Of a stretch of 64,000 bases of DNA, positions 32,201 to 40,614 are shown piece by piece. The notes beneath the pieces are model-generated. The model saw nothing but the letters and a program-made list of their open reading frames with translations. It was not told the DNA's origin and searched no databases. Source of the DNA: Geotalea sp. SG265 (GTDB lineage Bacteria > Desulfobacterota > Desulfuromonadia > Geobacterales > Geobacteraceae); contig NZ_JAKZFT010000005.1 of assembly GCF_022808985.1 (NCBI RefSeq), positions 186,001-250,000 on the forward strand, read 5' to 3'. How positions within the stretch are numbered: the first letter of the stretch is position 1; each line of letters begins with the position of its first letter. The position numbers and the translations under genes were made by a program.

Positions 32201-33861
32201 CAGAGGAAGAACCATTTTGGACCCGCAAATCTGCCATCCGTGACTTGAACTGGAATGGCTACGATCAATGGTGCATTCTTAAGTCTATAGATGCCACAAA
32301 TCTTTCCCCACATGCTCTTAAGCGGCTGTCACATCTAGACAGGAAATTCCGTGAGAAAATCATTCCTAAACCAAACAACATGGAAGCAACATGGGTTCCT
32401 CCGCCGATTGGTGCAAATCGTGCCAAATTCATGTCCGACGCGGCTTGGCTAACCGCTGTCGACAAATACCGCGAAGATGAAGGTACGCGGCGTGCTGGTG
32501 ACGACTGGCTTCGCCATACCGGTTCCAGAGGGCTCTCCCAAATTTTGCAGGAACGTTCCAAAGAAGAGCCCGAGCGATTCGCACGTCTTTTTTCCCGCCT
32601 ACCTACGGATACGCTCCCGGACTACTTCAATGCTATTTTGAATGGCCTTGCTGAAGGTGTTGTTCCTGAAGAAGTACTTGGGGCAGTTATTCGCAATGCT
32701 CATGCACTGCCGGGGCGCCCGTGTTGTGAAGGTATTTGCCGCTTGCTGCAAAGACACCCAGCAGTTGCTGCAGATGATGAGATGTTTTCGATACTGATCT
32801 GGTACGTTGAGAATGGCCGATCCGCCACTGACGATGAATCTGACCAGGGACGAACCAGGGAGTTGACTATTACTGCAGAGAATTTGATTTCAATGGGCGG
32901 ATTCGTTCAGATGCGAAGCGGCTATTTTGATCGCGGAACTGCCGTTGAAGCCCTAGGTGCTGTTTTGTGGGAATATAACGCACGGCTTGAGGCAGGAATA
33001 CAGGTCCTTACTAGGCGAATTGAGCTGGAGCCCCTGGAGAGTATCCTGTGTCTCTTGACCGAGCCGATCTACTCGGTGCTTCGCCATGACAATCACCAAG
33101 CCGCAGTGTTGTTGAAGAAACTTGTAGTAGGTCCCGATAGGATCAATTACCTGCCTCTTGCGACGCACAAAGGCACGCTTCTGCTTTACTACATTTTGCA
33201 CGGCTCTCCGGATATTGGTTTTGAGTTACTTGAATTATTGCTATGCGCAAAAGAAGAGGAATACCGACTACTGGGAGCTTTCCACCTTTTCCGGGAGGCG
33301 TATTACGACGATGAACTTGCCACTCGTGCGCAGAAACTAGCAAAAGAAAGCGACCAGCATAGGAAGTTGGCAGCAAATGCTGCCGCAAATCACCTGCCCG
33401 ATGCTGCCTATCAGTTAATGGCAGAACAACAACTGACGGCTTTTTTCGGCGATCCAGTCAAGGGAATTAGGAAAGAGGCAGCAGAGTGTTTTCGGGGCGT
33501 TTGGAATAAGCCTCTCGAACCTTTGCGACCTTTGATCCATGCCTTCGTCCAGTCAAAGGCTTTCGAGGAAGATAATTTTTCTTTTTTTCATTTGCTCAAA
33601 GATGCGCATGAACCAACTACTCAAGAAGTTATCCTAGCTGCAGAGCGCGTGCTCGATCTGGCTGAGCAGCCGGAGGATGATTCCTCTCCCTCTGGGCGTC
33701 GCCGAGAGATGCACTATCTCGACGACCTGCTACTTAAGGAATATTCTGCCACTGAAGATTGTCCCGAGTTAAGGACACGGATTCTCGGTATTCTTGACAG
33801 GATGTTGATCTTAGGGCTTTACGGGACAGATAAAATTATCCAGGAACACGAGCGTATATAA
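29227..33861 (+). CDS. Avs-like defence protein: predicted nuclease + STAND NTPase + helical-repeat sensor
   Basis: A 1544-residue single-gene protein. Residues ~15-100 look like a DUF4297/Cap4-type PD-(D/E)xK nuclease: GGIAGKLGDRFEAKWAVKKL, then VEFW (E61), and EWYQAKRQ with Q74-x-K76. Residues ~270-570 form a STAND-type P-loop NTPase: Walker A GNAGTGKS (about 292-299), Walker B AILFIDQIDAISE (about 360) and the winged-helix end motif FFHESLFDYAFARGF (about 553-567). The remaining ~950 residues are alpha-helical, repeat-like and without a known motif. This nuclease-NTPase-sensor order is that of antiviral Avs proteins, which oligomerise on binding a phage protein and then cut DNA. The target here is unknown. 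Codon use is clearly more AT-rich than its neighbours, and it is flanked by gene relics. Confidence 0.8.
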   Translation: MNDLTSQIRSSNAYPFPGGIAGKLGDRFEAKWAVKKLLEVLLGLADALQFEFVDPVNHGVEFWLSRDGNKEWYQAKRQNTQGNWTIGRLAKEGVLTTAILRLSAVPDDHFYFLSTAPATEIHHLSQRAILIDSDVDVFLNSVTNEDRASNLPELNRHWDTSTDQTWHYLKRFHILCEPETDLDINIKMVGGQLFNDSFDRYFPLLRDYLENNFNRELTTEIVHKEIIEAGVLSPRAAFDPTLRERITSANQRYLDSYAPFGVGGESVERKEAQEVLSLLISENGPAIILLTGNAGTGKSGVIRQILTGLKAQGVAHLAFRVDSRLDIGSSEALGQALLGRDENPIYILQSLTADGKAILFIDQIDAISEVSGRAGAIREVIFELLSFARFSLNICIVAACRSYDLSNDSALLQLEKEQRVTRVEIKTFDWDSEVAPLLQVKGIPAERLTKNQQDLLKLPLNLALFLEIVGTEEQTFEFQSTTELFDHLIEKKQRIIRQRGISSFALMPVLSHLAEIMSRDQSLDVPESVLDRFPNALDLLATEYLISQVDGRINFFHESLFDYAFARGFVTDRRNVIDLLKEDEQHLFRRTQVRQILTMYRQAGPQHHYLKQLRDLLNSPNVRYHLKDAVARWLGGLAEPTEAELAVALALDAPHQEMPPLVRLAIYPQPGWLPILIGRGLISAWLRSGSEDRRGDALNILRNAVKAFPGEVAELLRNWWGNDPARGGSLLGWFSWLHDMQPCPDLLDLNLDLIRSKPDGLFDRSGLYDRYSTSAWLKHDPAAAGKLLQAWFETWYENFAEGHPFGRDQHNDMDFHWLRELKEKSPAIFLEAAIPAFLEAISRIDLTFDGHCWADYTWYMRFDLDIHGSGHFLSLIRESLAELAKTAPNTALQWVEMIEPLTHPAALYICLETIATSGGVFGFKLPKLMMADKLLDSGPNGADWLSFARAANAALPYLSGPERSLVENRILGHWPELRLSKKIAHDLANGRPEEEPFWTRKSAIRDLNWNGYDQWCILKSIDATNLSPHALKRLSHLDRKFREKIIPKPNNMEATWVPPPIGANRAKFMSDAAWLTAVDKYREDEGTRRAGDDWLRHTGSRGLSQILQERSKEEPERFARLFSRLPTDTLPDYFNAILNGLAEGVVPEEVLGAVIRNAHALPGRPCCEGICRLLQRHPAVAADDEMFSILIWYVENGRSATDDESDQGRTRELTITAENLISMGGFVQMRSGYFDRGTAVEALGAVLWEYNARLEAGIQVLTRRIELEPLESILCLLTEPIYSVLRHDNHQAAVLLKKLVVGPDRINYLPLATHKGTLLLYYILHGSPDIGFELLELLLCAKEEEYRLLGAFHLFREAYYDDELATRAQKLAKESDQHRKLAANAAANHLPDAAYQLMAEQQLTAFFGDPVKGIRKEAAECFRGVWNKPLEPLRPLIHAFVQSKAFEEDNFSFFHLLKDAHEPTTQEVILAAERVLDLAEQPEDDSSPSGRRREMHYLDDLLLKEYSATEDCPELRTRILGILDRMLILGLYGTDKIIQEHERI

Positions 33862-34058
33862 CTACTTTGCCAAAAATCAGGAGCCAGTTTTTTATGAAAC
33901 TCAGCGAATTAAAAACCCCCTGAATTCGCTGGCGAGTAAGAAGAACGGCAGGCATCGTTGCCGATTCAGGGCCAATGGAATACACCCTATTTATGCACAC
34001 CCAACCCGCAATCCACTTTTCCACCAAAACCTTGGCAAGTCCCAAAAGGAGGAAATCT

Positions 34059-34307
34059 ATGAAGGCAATAATAGTGCTGTGTGTCATCGCCACCATCCTT
34101 GCCGGATGCAGCTCTTCTAGCCAGCCCCAGGACGTGGAAAAATACCAGGGGCGCGAGGAAACCAAGAAGCTGGAAGGGGCATCGGCGGTGGGCTACGACG
34201 GCATGGCCATCCGTAGGAATGTGGATAACACTCTCAACAAGAATGATGACCACAATCAGGACCTGGACAAAGCCATGAAATCAGCAACTGATGGGCAGAA
34301 GCCGTAA
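34059..34307 (+). CDS. Small lipoprotein
   Basis: An 82-residue protein starting at ATG 34059 behind AAAGGAGG; the track-long start at 33975 has no such site. The signal peptide MKAIIVLCVIATILAGC ends in a lipobox with Cys17, so it should be exported and lipidated. The mature part is hydrophilic and disordered-looking (SSSSQPQDVEKYQGREETKK). The function is unknown. Confidence 0.7.
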   Translation: MKAIIVLCVIATILAGCSSSSQPQDVEKYQGREETKKLEGASAVGYDGMAIRRNVDNTLNKNDDHNQDLDKAMKSATDGQKP

Positions 34308-34338
34308 TGAACAAGAATGTATTGATGGGAGGGGTAGT

Positions 34339-34614
34339 ATGAAGTTGTTAATCCCTGCGGAGCCTATTCAGGCTAGGGATGAGAAAATCTTCTCCATTGT
34401 TGAGACATTTCCGGAGTACCTGGGCAAGGGACAAGAAGTGGCGTTACGGGCCTATCGCAACCGCGAAGGCTTAACCCAGAAGAGGCTCGCTGAAATGACC
34501 GGGATTCCCCAGCACCATATTAGCGAGATGGAAAATGGCAAACGCGGCATTGGTAAGGAAAGAGCCAAAAAACTTGCCGAAGCACTGAACTGCGATTACC
34601 GCCGGCTGTTGTAA
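34339..34614 (+). CDS. Xre-family helix-turn-helix regulator (antitoxin-like)
   Basis: A 91-residue protein (ATG 34339 with GGGAGGGG upstream; the longer start at 34291 overlaps the lipoprotein gene). The C-terminal two-thirds is a Cro/CI HTH: LRAYRNREGLTQKRLAEMTG, then IPQHHISEMENGKRGIGKER. The N-terminal MKLLIPAEPIQARDEKIF extension is typical of antitoxin-like regulators. No toxin gene lies next to it, so it is an orphan; control of the island is possible. Confidence 0.8.
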   Translation: MKLLIPAEPIQARDEKIFSIVETFPEYLGKGQEVALRAYRNREGLTQKRLAEMTGIPQHHISEMENGKRGIGKERAKKLAEALNCDYRRLL

Positions 34615-34726
34615 TTTGTAATCCCCGCTTAAGATCTTGGATAACCGCTGTCCCCCATCAATCGCTCGTCAAGGCCTGGCTGCATGAGAAGCTGCACGAA
34701 GGGCGTGGCCACTAGGTTTGCAGGCA

Positions 34727-35488
34727 TCACTGCCGTTTGCGAAGCGATGCCAGATACGACCGGATCCGTTCTGCATTTTTCCCCACGTCACTTTTTCCCA
34801 CCCGCGATACGGACCTGATGTCCAGCGGGGTCCGCGCCCCGGCCGCTTGAAGGCGAATGACGATGTCGTCGGTAAAGCCGAACCAGAAGGTGGTGTCGGT
34901 CGCTTCAATCCGCCCGGCTGCCGGTTCTGCTGCGACGATTTTCCATCCTGCTTCCCTGGCTGCGGCAAGTGCCCGGGTAAAGGCCTTTTCGTAGGGCAGT
35001 TCCAATACTTCCGTCCGCAGATCGCCATAGGCCTTTTGTTGCTGTTCGGCGACGGCTGGGCCGCCGTAGGCAGCAGGATTGGGCGCTTCCTTGCGCAAGG
35101 GGAGGATGGCCACGAACTCCGGCGGATGGACCGTATCGGTGGTGATGTCATGGATCACCGGCAGCTGTTTTGCCTTGATGCGGAAGCTGATGGGAACTGC
35201 CGCCACTGCCAGGCCGACGATTGCGGCCAGTACAGCCAGTGCGGACATGGCAGGATACCGCCTGGGGCCGGCTGCAAACCCTCCGGCCATGGCGAGTAAG
35301 GCCCCGGCGATACCGCCATAGACGCTGAACCGCAGCAGATCGAAGCCGGTGCGGAAGTGCCACCAGCCAAGGCGGTTGCCGATGCCGGCGGATATCTCCA
35401 CCAGTCCCGCAGCTACGGCGAGTCCCAAACCGCTCAGGACCAGCACGCGGGGGACGCTACAACGGTCAGGAGCTTCAGTGGCTGTCAT
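34727..35488 (-). CDS. DUF1499 membrane protein
   Basis: A 253-residue protein. ATG 35488 is chosen because AGGAGG lies 7 nt upstream; the in-frame start at 35554 adds an unlikely leader. Three hydrophobic helices occupy the first ~110 residues. The rest is a soluble DUF1499 domain (LPVIHDITTDTVHPPEF, AREAGWKIVAAEPAAGRIEA, FWFGFTDDIVIRL, RSVSRVGKSDVGKNAERI). The DUF1499 function is unknown. It is divergent from the RdgC-like gene. Confidence 0.8.
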   Translation of the reverse strand: MTATEAPDRCSVPRVLVLSGLGLAVAAGLVEISAGIGNRLGWWHFRTGFDLLRFSVYGGIAGALLAMAGGFAAGPRRYPAMSALAVLAAIVGLAVAAVPISFRIKAKQLPVIHDITTDTVHPPEFVAILPLRKEAPNPAAYGGPAVAEQQQKAYGDLRTEVLELPYEKAFTRALAAAREAGWKIVAAEPAAGRIEATDTTFWFGFTDDIVIRLQAAGARTPLDIRSVSRVGKSDVGKNAERIRSYLASLRKRQ

Positions 35489-35601
35489 GGCATACCTCCT
35501 GCCATCTGGTTTTACTTTGATTATAACCAAAATCTCCTTGCCCCGCGCGGGCAAAAGGTGTATCTCTGCTAGCTTCCATTTTTTCCCAAGGAGAGATTTA
35601 C

Positions 35602-36774
35602 ATGGGCATATTGTCGAACACAGTCAGCATCTGTCAGTTCCGGGTCGCCGGGGATTTCCCCGCTGGCGACCTTTTTCAATGGGCCTCCCAGCGCCTGGCC
35701 GGCAACGGCTTCAAATCCATCGATCAAAGTACTGCCGAGCTTTCCGTCGGCTGGGTCCACCTGGACGACCATCGCCAGAGCGATTTTGCCGTGCCCGCCG
35801 CTTTCTGGCGCGATCATTACCTGATCTTTACCCTGCGCCGGGACCAGCGGCGCATTCCCGCAGCGCTGGTGAAGGCCTACCAGCAGGTAGCCGAGCATGA
35901 ATACCTAACGGAAAATCCGGGATTGTCGCGGGTGCCGAAGCAGAAGCGGGAGGACCTTAAGGAAGCGGTGCGGGGGATGCTTCTGGGAAAGACCCTCCCC
36001 ATCCCTTCCACCTGGGACGCGGTCTGGGACACGCAGACCGGCATCGTCACCTTTGCCTCATTGTCGCCGGTGATCATCGAGCTTTTCGAGGGGCAGTTCA
36101 AGAAGACCTTCGAGGGGCTGCGCCTGGTGGCGGTCCATCCCTATGCCAGGGCCGAGCAGGTCGTGGCCGAGGAATCCAGGCCTGCCCTTGCCCAGGCCAA
36201 CCAAGCTGGAAGCGAGGCGGCCCTGGATCTGATCAGGAGCAACCAGTGGCTAGGCTGGGATTTCTTTCTCTGGCTCATGTTCCGCACCATGCACGACACG
36301 TCCGAGTATCGCGTTAGCCTGGCGGGACATTGCGATCTGAACGAGCCCTTTGCTGCCTATGTAAACGACCGCCTGGTGCTCTTGAGCAGCGGCGAGAACG
36401 GCCAGCAGAAGATTACTGTCGCCGGTCCCCAGGATCACTTCAGCGAAGTACGCACGGCACTGCAGAACGGCAAGCGCATTACCGAAGCGATGGTTTATCT
36501 GGAAAAGGATGAGCACATTTGGCGGTTGACCCTCAAGGGGGAGCTGTTCCAGTTTGCATCACTGAAAGCACCGGCGGTCAAGCTGGAAAAGGACGACGGT
36601 GTGGATGAACAGAGCGAGCGGGAAGCAGTTTTTTTCGAGCGAATGTTCGTTTTGGAGCAGGGATTGCAACTTTTCGACAGCCTCTACTCAACCTTCCTCG
36701 GTCTGCGGCTTGGCAGCGGCTGGGAGGAGGAGTCTGCCCGCATCGACCGCTGGCTTGTGGAAAGGGAAGCTTGA
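35602..36774 (+). CDS. rdgC: RdgC-like recombination-associated protein
   Basis: A 390-residue protein with AAGGAGAG before ATG 35602. The N-terminal half follows the RdgC pattern: QFRVAGDFPAGDLFQWASQR, a GWV motif (SVGWVHLDD), RRIPAALVKAYQQVAE, KQKREDLKEAVRGMLLGKTL and a beta-strand WDTQTGIVTFAS. RdgC forms a DNA-encircling ring and modulates RecA. The C-terminal ~150 residues are divergent from enterobacterial RdgC, so the family call is good but functional equivalence is inferred. Confidence 0.65.
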   Translation: MGILSNTVSICQFRVAGDFPAGDLFQWASQRLAGNGFKSIDQSTAELSVGWVHLDDHRQSDFAVPAAFWRDHYLIFTLRRDQRRIPAALVKAYQQVAEHEYLTENPGLSRVPKQKREDLKEAVRGMLLGKTLPIPSTWDAVWDTQTGIVTFASLSPVIIELFEGQFKKTFEGLRLVAVHPYARAEQVVAEESRPALAQANQAGSEAALDLIRSNQWLGWDFFLWLMFRTMHDTSEYRVSLAGHCDLNEPFAAYVNDRLVLLSSGENGQQKITVAGPQDHFSEVRTALQNGKRITEAMVYLEKDEHIWRLTLKGELFQFASLKAPAVKLEKDDGVDEQSEREAVFFERMFVLEQGLQLFDSLYSTFLGLRLGSGWEEESARIDRWLVEREA

Positions 36775-36804
36775 GTTAAGCCTGTGGGGAGATGCGGGGC
36801 CTGA

Positions 36805-37005
36805 TCAATAGATGTTGAATTCGGTCGCTGCCATTATGTCTGCAGGGATATAGACGGTTGCCAGGGTGTCGCCGTTAACGATCTTGACAATGCTGAAGCA
36901 TTCCTCGGCATAATCATGCCGCGAAACCTTGAGCCAGTTTTCGCCGTTCAGGCCGTAGCCGTACTCTCTCAGCTTTCTGATCTGAGTGGTGGGCAGGTGT
37001 CTCAT
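36805..37005 (-). CDS. Small hypothetical protein (66 aa)
   Basis: ATG 37005 has GAGGAGG about 9 nt upstream. The product (MRHLPTTQIRKLREYGYGLN, then a beta-rich VNGDTLATVYIPADIMAATE) is soluble with no recognised family. It is convergent with rdgC, 30 bp apart, and sits in an AT-rich pocket. Confidence 0.5.
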   Translation of the reverse strand: MRHLPTTQIRKLREYGYGLNGENWLKVSRHDYAEECFSIVKIVNGDTLATVYIPADIMAATEFNIY

Positions 37006-37153
37006 CTGATTGCGGCCTCCTCTAAAATGGATATTACAAAACAGTCGGTTTTTGTGACTGGCTTTGTTGTGTCCAATAGTTATCGGCCGATGATGCAGAT
37101 ACTTTAATTATTTTTTTTCTTGGATATGTGATTGTTAAAAGGAAGGGAACGAA

Positions 37154-37193
37154 GGGGCCGGAGCGATAAGCGCTTACGGCCCCTGTTTTTTTT
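37154..37193 (+). terminator. Bidirectional terminator overlapping the lspA stop
   Basis: GGGGCCG (37154-37160) and CGGCCCC (37177-37183) with an inner AAGCGCTT form the stem; on the plus strand a T8 run follows at 37186-37193. The lspA TAA (37174-37176) lies inside the hairpin, so the last lspA codons double as terminator stem. Confidence 0.75.
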
Positions 37194-37665
37194 GCCGTTT
37201 TTCTTCCAGGTACATATCGATGGCCAGGAGAAAAACGCCGATGCAGATGGCCGAATCGGCCACATTGAAGGCGGGCCAGTGGTGCTCATACCAGTGGGCG
37301 TCGAGGAAATCGATTACCTCTCCAAGCCTGACCCGGTCGATGAGGTTACCAAGTGCGCCGGCAAAGATCAGGGCCAGGGAGACGGTGGCGAACTTCTGCT
37401 CGGGGCGCAGCCGATAGACGACGCTGAGGATAACGAGGGTCGCCACCACCGATACCGCGATGAAAAAGGGAAGGCGGTAGTTGAAGCTGGAAAGGAAGCT
37501 GAACGCTGCCCCTTTATTGCGCATATAGGTGATATTGAAAAAGTTATCGATAATGGTGATGGAGGTATGGAGATCCATTACCCGATCGATATAGAGCTTG
37601 GTTAACTGGTCGATGACGATGACCAGCGCGGATATGGCTGTAAAGGCGATGGTTTTGAAGCTCAT
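37174..37665 (-). CDS. lspA: Lipoprotein signal peptidase (SPase II)
   Basis: A 163-residue inner-membrane aspartyl protease with four transmembrane helices. The catalytic Asp pair is seen in GNLIDRVRLGEVIDFLD and FNVADSAICIG. It cleaves prolipoproteins after lipidation, for example the two predicted lipoproteins in this window. It lies 22 bp after ileS, the conserved ileS-lspA order. Confidence 0.97.
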   Translation of the reverse strand: MSFKTIAFTAISALVIVIDQLTKLYIDRVMDLHTSITIIDNFFNITYMRNKGAAFSFLSSFNYRLPFFIAVSVVATLVILSVVYRLRPEQKFATVSLALIFAGALGNLIDRVRLGEVIDFLDAHWYEHHWPAFNVADSAICIGVFLLAIDMYLEEKRQKKQGP

Positions 37666-37687
37666 GGCTCTCCCTGATCCTGAAAAA

Positions 37688-40462
37688 CTATTTTACGGCG
37701 GCGAGACATTTGGGGCAGATGCCGGGATGTTCGGCGTCCGTGCCGATCTCCTCGTCGTAGCACCAGCAGCGCTCGCACTTTTTGCCCGGCGCTGCCGCGA
37801 CCTTGATCTGCAGCCCGGCTATTCCTTCAGCGGCGAAGCTTTCTCCTTCAAGGTTTTCGATCAGTTCCGCCTTGGATACGATGAAGATGCTCTTCAAATC
37901 GGCAGCATAGGGGGCCAGCAGGCCGCCCAGTTCGGCGGGGGCTTGCAGGGCGACTGCCGCATCCAGTGAATGACCGATGACCTTCTGGACACGGGCCTGC
38001 TCCAGCGCTTTGGACACTTCTGCCCGCACCTTGATGATGGTCTCCCAGCGCTCTACCAGTGCCTCGTCCCGGTTTTCCGGTTTGAAGGGAGGGAATTGGG
38101 AGAGGTGAACGCTCTCTTCAGCGGGGGCGGGCATATAACGCCAGACTTCGTCGGCGGTGAAGGAGAGGACCGGGGCGGTCAGCTTGACCAGGGCGTCGAG
38201 GATCTGGTACATGGCGGTCTGTGCGCTCCGCCGTTCCAGAGAGTCCTGCCTGCTGGTGTAGACGCGGTCCTTGAGGATATCCAGATAAAAGGCGCTCATC
38301 TCCACCGTGCAGAAGCCATTCACCGCGTGATAGAGGACGTGGAATTCGCAGTTTTCATAAGCATTCAGCACCTTTTCCTTGAGCAGTTCCAGCTGGTGCA
38401 GCGCCCAGCGGTCGATCTCAGGCATATCCCCATAGGCCACGGTGTCGGTTTTGGGATCGAAATCGGCGATATTGCCTAGGATGTAGCGGCAGGTGTTGCG
38501 GATGCGGCGGTAGGCCTCGGAGAGGCGGGTGAGGATTTCCTGGGAGATGCGCAGGTCGTCACGGTAATCCTGGGCGGCGACCCAGAGGCGCAGCACTTCG
38601 GCACCGTATTTCTTGATGACGTCTTCCGGGGCGACCACGTTGCCCACCGATTTGCTCATCTTACGGCCGCTGCCATCAACGACGAAACCATGGGTGAGGA
38701 CCGAGCGGTAGGGGGCGACGCCGCGGGTGCCGACGCTGGCCAGAAGCGACGAATGGAACCAGCCCCGGTGCTGGTCGCTCCCCTCCAGGTACATATCGGC
38801 AGGCGAAGTGAGATTGTCACGGTGCTCCAGGACGGCGGCATGGGAGACCCCCGAGTCGAACCAGACGTCGAGGATATCCATCTCCTTGTCGAACTCGCTC
38901 TTGCCGCAGGCGGGGCAGACGGTGCCGGCGGGCAGCAGTTCCTTCGCCTCCCGCTCATACCAGATATCCGAGCTTTCCTTCTCGAAGAGGTCCGCCACGT
39001 GGTGCATCACCTTTCCGTCGGCCAGGGCTTCGCCGCAGGCCTTGCAGTAAAAGACGGTAATGGGCACTCCCCAGTTGCGCTGGCGGGAGACGCACCAGTC
39101 GGGGCGGTTTTCGATCATGCCGTAGATCCGTTCCTTGCCCCATTTGGGAATCCAGCTGACGGTGTTGATCGCGTCCAGGGCCTTGCGGCGCAGGTCGTTG
39201 CTCTGCATGGAGATGAACCACTGCTCGGTGGCGCGGAAGATGATCGGTTTTTTGCAGCGCCAGCAGTGGGGGTAGGAGTGGCTGATCTCCCCTTTGCCCA
39301 CCAGCGCTCCCACCTCTTCCAGTTTGGCGAGGACATTGGGGTTGGCGTCGAAGACATACTGGCCGCCGAAGAAAGGGATAGTTTCCAGGAAGCGTCCACG
39401 GTTGTCCACCGGGTTGTAGATGTCTAGCCCTTCCCTGAGGCCGAGCTCGTAGTCTTCCTGACCGTGGCCGGGAGCGGTGTGAACGCAGCCTGTACCGGCT
39501 TCCAGCGTGACATGGTCGCCGAGGAGGATAATGGAATCACGGTCGTAGAAGGGATGGCGGCAGAGCTTCTTTTCCAGCACCTCCGCCTTGAAAGTGGCGA
39601 TGACCGTGCCGTTGACGCCGGTAGCCTTGCAGAAGGCATCCTTCAGCCCCTCGGCGACGATCAGTACGTCGGCACCGGTATCGAGTGCCACGTAGTCGAA
39701 TTCCGGATGCATGGCGATGGCGAGGTTGGCGGGAATGGTCCAGGGGGTGGTGGTCCAGATGACAGGATAGACCTTCTTCCCGGCAAGGGCCGGCAGCTTA
39801 TCGGAGACATCGTCCTTTAGGAGAAACTTGACATAGATCGAGGGGGATTTGTGGTCCGCGTACTCCACCTCGGCCTCGGCCAGGGCGGTGCCGCAGGACG
39901 AGCACCAGTGAACCGGCTTTTTCCCCTTGTAGAGGCCGCCGTTCTCGGCGAACTTGGCAAGTTCGTGGGCAGTGATCCCCTCGTAGCTGTAGTTCATGGT
40001 CAGGTAGGGGTTGTCCCATTCGCCGAGGACGCCGAGACGCTGAAATTCGGCTTTCTGGATGTCGACGAATTTCCTGGCGTAGTCACGGCATTGCCTGCGC
40101 ATCTCCGGCTTGCCGATCTCGTGCTTCTTCGAGCCCAGGTTCTTTTCCACTTGCAACTCGATCGGCAGCCCATGGCAGTCCCAGCCGGGGATATAGGGGG
40201 CATCGAAGCCGCTCATGCGTTTGCTCTTAAGGACGATGTCCTTGAGGATCTTGTTGAGAGCATGGCCGATGTGAATGTGGCCGTTGGCGTAAGGGGGGCC
40301 GTCGTGGAGGATGTATTTCGGCTTGCCCGCGCCGGCTTCTTCCATTTTCTTGTAGAGGCCATTCTTTTCCCAGGCAGCGAGGATTTCCGGCTCGCGCTGT
40401 GCCAGGTTGGCCTTCATGGGAAAGTTGGTAACGGGTAGGTTGAGGGTGTCTTTGTAGTCCAT
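37688..40462 (-). CDS. ileS: Isoleucyl-tRNA synthetase
   Basis: A 924-residue class I synthetase. The HIGH motif appears in [16 protein letters not shown] and KMSKS in [14 protein letters not shown]. The editing domain lies between, and a C-terminal zinc site (CERCW ... CPKC) closes the protein. The start at 40462 is supported by GGAGGAACCACC before ATG; the upstream ATG at 40537 lacks a site. I saw no T-box leader upstream. Confidence 0.98.
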   Translation of the reverse strand: MDYKDTLNLPVTNFPMKANLAQREPEILAAWEKNGLYKKMEEAGAGKPKYILHDGPPYANGHIHIGHALNKILKDIVLKSKRMSGFDAPYIPGWDCHGLPIELQVEKNLGSKKHEIGKPEMRRQCRDYARKFVDIQKAEFQRLGVLGEWDNPYLTMNYSYEGITAHELAKFAENGGLYKGKKPVHWCSSCGTALAEAEVEYADHKSPSIYVKFLLKDDVSDKLPALAGKKVYPVIWTTTPWTIPANLAIAMHPEFDYVALDTGADVLIVAEGLKDAFCKATGVNGTVIATFKAEVLEKKLCRHPFYDRDSIILLGDHVTLEAGTGCVHTAPGHGQEDYELGLREGLDIYNPVDNRGRFLETIPFFGGQYVFDANPNVLAKLEEVGALVGKGEISHSYPHCWRCKKPIIFRATEQWFISMQSNDLRRKALDAINTVSWIPKWGKERIYGMIENRPDWCVSRQRNWGVPITVFYCKACGEALADGKVMHHVADLFEKESSDIWYEREAKELLPAGTVCPACGKSEFDKEMDILDVWFDSGVSHAAVLEHRDNLTSPADMYLEGSDQHRGWFHSSLLASVGTRGVAPYRSVLTHGFVVDGSGRKMSKSVGNVVAPEDVIKKYGAEVLRLWVAAQDYRDDLRISQEILTRLSEAYRRIRNTCRYILGNIADFDPKTDTVAYGDMPEIDRWALHQLELLKEKVLNAYENCEFHVLYHAVNGFCTVEMSAFYLDILKDRVYTSRQDSLERRSAQTAMYQILDALVKLTAPVLSFTADEVWRYMPAPAEESVHLSQFPPFKPENRDEALVERWETIIKVRAEVSKALEQARVQKVIGHSLDAAVALQAPAELGGLLAPYAADLKSIFIVSKAELIENLEGESFAAEGIAGLQIKVAAAPGKKCERCWCYDEEIGTDAEHPGICPKCLAAVK

Positions 40463-40614
40463 GGTGGTTCCTCCGCAATGCTTCTGCAATATGGGGCAGA
40501 AGCGCCCTAAACTACAAGTAAACCTCTGAAAAGTCAAGGAGAAAGGGGAATTTGTGTTGTCTTTGCCAAGGCTAAATGATATATGTTTCGCTGCTTTTTG
40601 GGAGGTACGCTGTC

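Noticed and set aside
34640-34700. Short protein-like reading near 34650-34710 (ends HEGRGH-stop)
   Set aside because: Too short and without a start; could be chance or a tiny relic, so not annotated.
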